Origin: Streptomyces sp. NBC_00459
GTDB lineage: Bacteria; Actinomycetota; Actinomycetes; Streptomycetales; Streptomycetaceae
Assembly: GCF_036013955.1 (NCBI RefSeq)
Contig: NZ_CP107903.1
Location: 2,356,001 to 2,420,000, forward strand
Reading direction: 5' to 3'
DNA length: 64,000 nucleotides
The notes under the pieces were generated by a model. It searched no databases. It worked only from the letters and a program-made list of their open reading frames with translations, and was not told where the DNA came from. Both the position numbers and the translations under genes were made by a program. The number at the start of each line of letters is the position of its first letter. Position 1 is the first letter of the stretch. Below are positions 62,357-64,000 of this stretch, piece by piece.

Positions 62357-64000
62357 GCGGGCGCGCACGACTGGCGCTGTGCGCCTGGGTGGCCACCCTC
62401 CTGACAGCGAGCGCCATGCTGCCGCTGGTCGACGACTTGAGCTGGCTGCTCCAGGTGGCCATCCTGCTGGGCATACAGACGATCGTGGGCGCGGGCGCCC
62501 GGCGGGTTCCGCTGGCCTGGCCGCTGACGGTGGCGGCACAGCTCCTCGTCACCCTCGTCCTGCTGACCCTGGTCTTCGCCCGGGAGCAGGCGTTCTTCGG
62601 TCTGATTCCCGGCCCCGAAACCTTCCAGCAGTTCGGCACGCTGCTCCAGACCGGCACGGACGACGTGGGGCGGTACGCCATCCCGGCGCCGCTCTCCGAC
62701 GGCATACGGCTGATGCTGGTCGGCGGCGCCCTGCTGATCGGGCTAGCGGTGGACACCCTCGCGGTGACGTTCCGCAGCGCGGCTCCGGCCGGTTTGCCGC
62801 TGCTCGCCCTGTACTCGGTCGCCGCCGGGCTCTCCGACGGCAGCGGCGGCTGGGTGTGGTTCCTGCTGGCCGCGGCCGGCTATCTGATGCTGCTCCTGGC
62901 CGAGGGCCGCGACCGGCTCTCCCAGTGGGGCCGGGTCTTCGGAGGCGGGCCGCGCGCCCCGGGCGAGCAGTCGGCCGGCGGTGCGATCGCCCCCGTCCGC
63001 ACGGGGTGGCGGATCGGCGCGGCCGCGCTGGGCGTGGCTCTGTTCGTACCGCTGGCGCTGCCCTCGCTCGACGGCGGGCTGTTGAGCGCCGCGGGCAGCG
63101 GTGTGGGGTCGGGCAGCGGAGGCGGCGGCACGATCTCCGCCGTGAACCCGCTGGTGTCGCTGCGCGACAGTCTGAACGTGGACGAGGACCGCCAGGTCAT
63201 GTCCGTGCGCAACAGCAGCGAGGACACCCAGGACCTGTATCTGCGGATCGTTGCGCTCGACACCTTCGACGGCACCGCGTGGAAGCCGTCCCAACGGCAC
63301 ATCGAGGACGTACCGAAGACGTTCCCGAACCCGCTCGGCCTGGGGGCCGACGTGCGGCGCACCGAGATCACGACCACCATCGCGGCGGCGGACTGGTACG
63401 CCCAGGACTGGCTGCCGATGCCGTACCCCGCGACCGGTGTGAAGATCGACGGCAGTTGGCGCTTCGAGCCTGTGGGCCGCACCCTCGTCGGTGACCACGG
63501 CCAGAACACGCGCGGCGCGCGGTACACGGTGACGAGCCTGGACGTGCAGCCGACCGCGGAGCAGCTCGCCGAGGCTCCGAAGCCGGACCCGGCGCTGGTG
63601 CGTGAGTTCACCCAGGTCCCGGAGTCGCTGCCGGCGATCGTGGCGCGCACCGCGCGCGAGGTCACCGCCGGCTCGGTCAACTCCTACGAGCAGGCGGTCA
63701 AGCTGCAGGACTACTTCGCGGTGAGCGGCGGCTTCCGGTACGACACCCAGGTGCAGGTCGGAAGCGGTTCCAACGCGATCGCGCGGTTCCTGAGGGACAA
63801 GGAGGGCTTCTGCGTCCACTTCTCCTTCGCGATGGCCTCGATGGCGCGCACGCTGGGCATCCCGGCTCGGGTCGCGGTGGGCTTCGCTCCGGGCACCCCG
63901 CAGCCGGACGGCACGGTCTCGGTTGGGCTGCGCGACGCGCACGCCTGGCCGGAGCTGTACTTCGAGGGCGTCGGCTGGACCCGTTTCGAGCCGACCCCGA
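62353..64000 (+). CDS. Transglutaminase-like membrane protein (TgpA/DUF3488 type), partial
   Basis: 549 codons are in the window; the C terminus continues beyond 64000. About five or six N-terminal membrane helices (for example LVTLVLLTLVFAREQAFFG and GALLIGLAVDTLAVTF) precede an outside domain. The transglutaminase triad is visible: Cys in KEGFCVHFSFAMASMAR, His in LRDAHAWPELYF, and the third region at GWTRFEPTP. It could act as a thiol protease or crosslinking enzyme at the envelope. It is translationally coupled to DUF58. Confidence 0.92.
   Translation, partial: MSGRARLALCAWVATLLTASAMLPLVDDLSWLLQVAILLGIQTIVGAGARRVPLAWPLTVAAQLLVTLVLLTLVFAREQAFFGLIPGPETFQQFGTLLQTGTDDVGRYAIPAPLSDGIRLMLVGGALLIGLAVDTLAVTFRSAAPAGLPLLALYSVAAGLSDGSGGWVWFLLAAAGYLMLLLAEGRDRLSQWGRVFGGGPRAPGEQSAGGAIAPVRTGWRIGAAALGVALFVPLALPSLDGGLLSAAGSGVGSGSGGGGTISAVNPLVSLRDSLNVDEDRQVMSVRNSSEDTQDLYLRIVALDTFDGTAWKPSQRHIEDVPKTFPNPLGLGADVRRTEITTTIAAADWYAQDWLPMPYPATGVKIDGSWRFEPVGRTLVGDHGQNTRGARYTVTSLDVQPTAEQLAEAPKPDPALVREFTQVPESLPAIVARTAREVTAGSVNSYEQAVKLQDYFAVSGGFRYDTQVQVGSGSNAIARFLRDKEGFCVHFSFAMASMARTLGIPARVAVGFAPGTPQPDGTVSVGLRDAHAWPELYFEGVGWTRFEPTP

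Noticed and set aside
1..64000. Defence system, prophage, secondary-metabolite cluster or tRNA array
   Set aside because: I looked for integrases, transposases, Cas, restriction, toxin-antitoxin, PKS/NRPS motifs and tRNA-like cloverleafs and found none that could be supported; the region is core genome.

Overview
This 64 kb window is chromosomal DNA of a Streptomyces-type actinomycete. The DNA is very GC-rich and GTG starts are common, with a few TTG starts. Many neighbouring genes overlap by four bases (ATGA, GTGA or TTGA). Gene order matches the conserved Streptomyces core: tryptophan and histidine genes, dnaE, lspA, ileS, divIVA, then the division and cell wall (dcw) cluster. A PriA-type HisA, a translational T-box ahead of ileS, a SepF/DivIVA division module and a dcw cluster without ftsA fit the same assignment.

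Layout. Positions 1-7465 (minus) hold the start of a DsbA-like protein, trpA-trpB-trpM-trpC, three small membrane proteins that travel with trp genes, trpE and hisI. A single plus-strand gene (TIGR03085 type) separates this from the his operon at 8290-14013, also minus: hisF, a Rid-family gene, priA, hisH, a 54-residue membrane protein, hisB, hisC, hisD. PriA is expected to serve both histidine and tryptophan synthesis. Positions 14209-18247 (plus) form a likely operon of a beta-helical membrane protein, an unknown protein, a Lon substrate-binding-domain protein and a YbaK-type deacylase. Positions 18385-22433 (minus) encode a DUF2567 membrane protein, an ABC-2 exporter pair and a NYN nuclease-fold protein. 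Then come a 57-residue basic protein, dnaE, a DUF2252 protein, an unknown membrane protein, a DsbA-like protein, a Tat-exported PhoD, a dienelactone hydrolase, an MscS channel, an ElaA-like acetyltransferase, an RluD-type synthase, lspA and a DksA-like protein with a histone-H1-like tail.

Isoleucyl-tRNA synthetase (37184-40342) lies behind a T-box leader and ends in two strong terminators. From 40515 to 58765 (minus) the division and wall genes run divIVA, yggT, sepF, yggS, pgeF, ftsZ, ftsQ, murG, ftsW, murD, mraY, murF, murE, ftsI, ftsL, rsmH. They are transcribed from rsmH towards divIVA, and a good candidate promoter lies at 58954-58981. The window closes with a beta-carbonic anhydrase and a moxR-DUF58-transglutaminase operon that runs off the end.

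I see no CRISPR array, insertion sequence, prophage, tRNA or rRNA gene, and no recognisable defence or secondary-metabolite cluster. The unusual signals are finer: an isoleucyl-tRNA synthetase with a swapped signature motif (GAHH), the T-box leader, a Rid protein without its usual arginine, short proteins inside the his operon and before ftsL, operator-like palindromes, and interspersed repeats inside operons.
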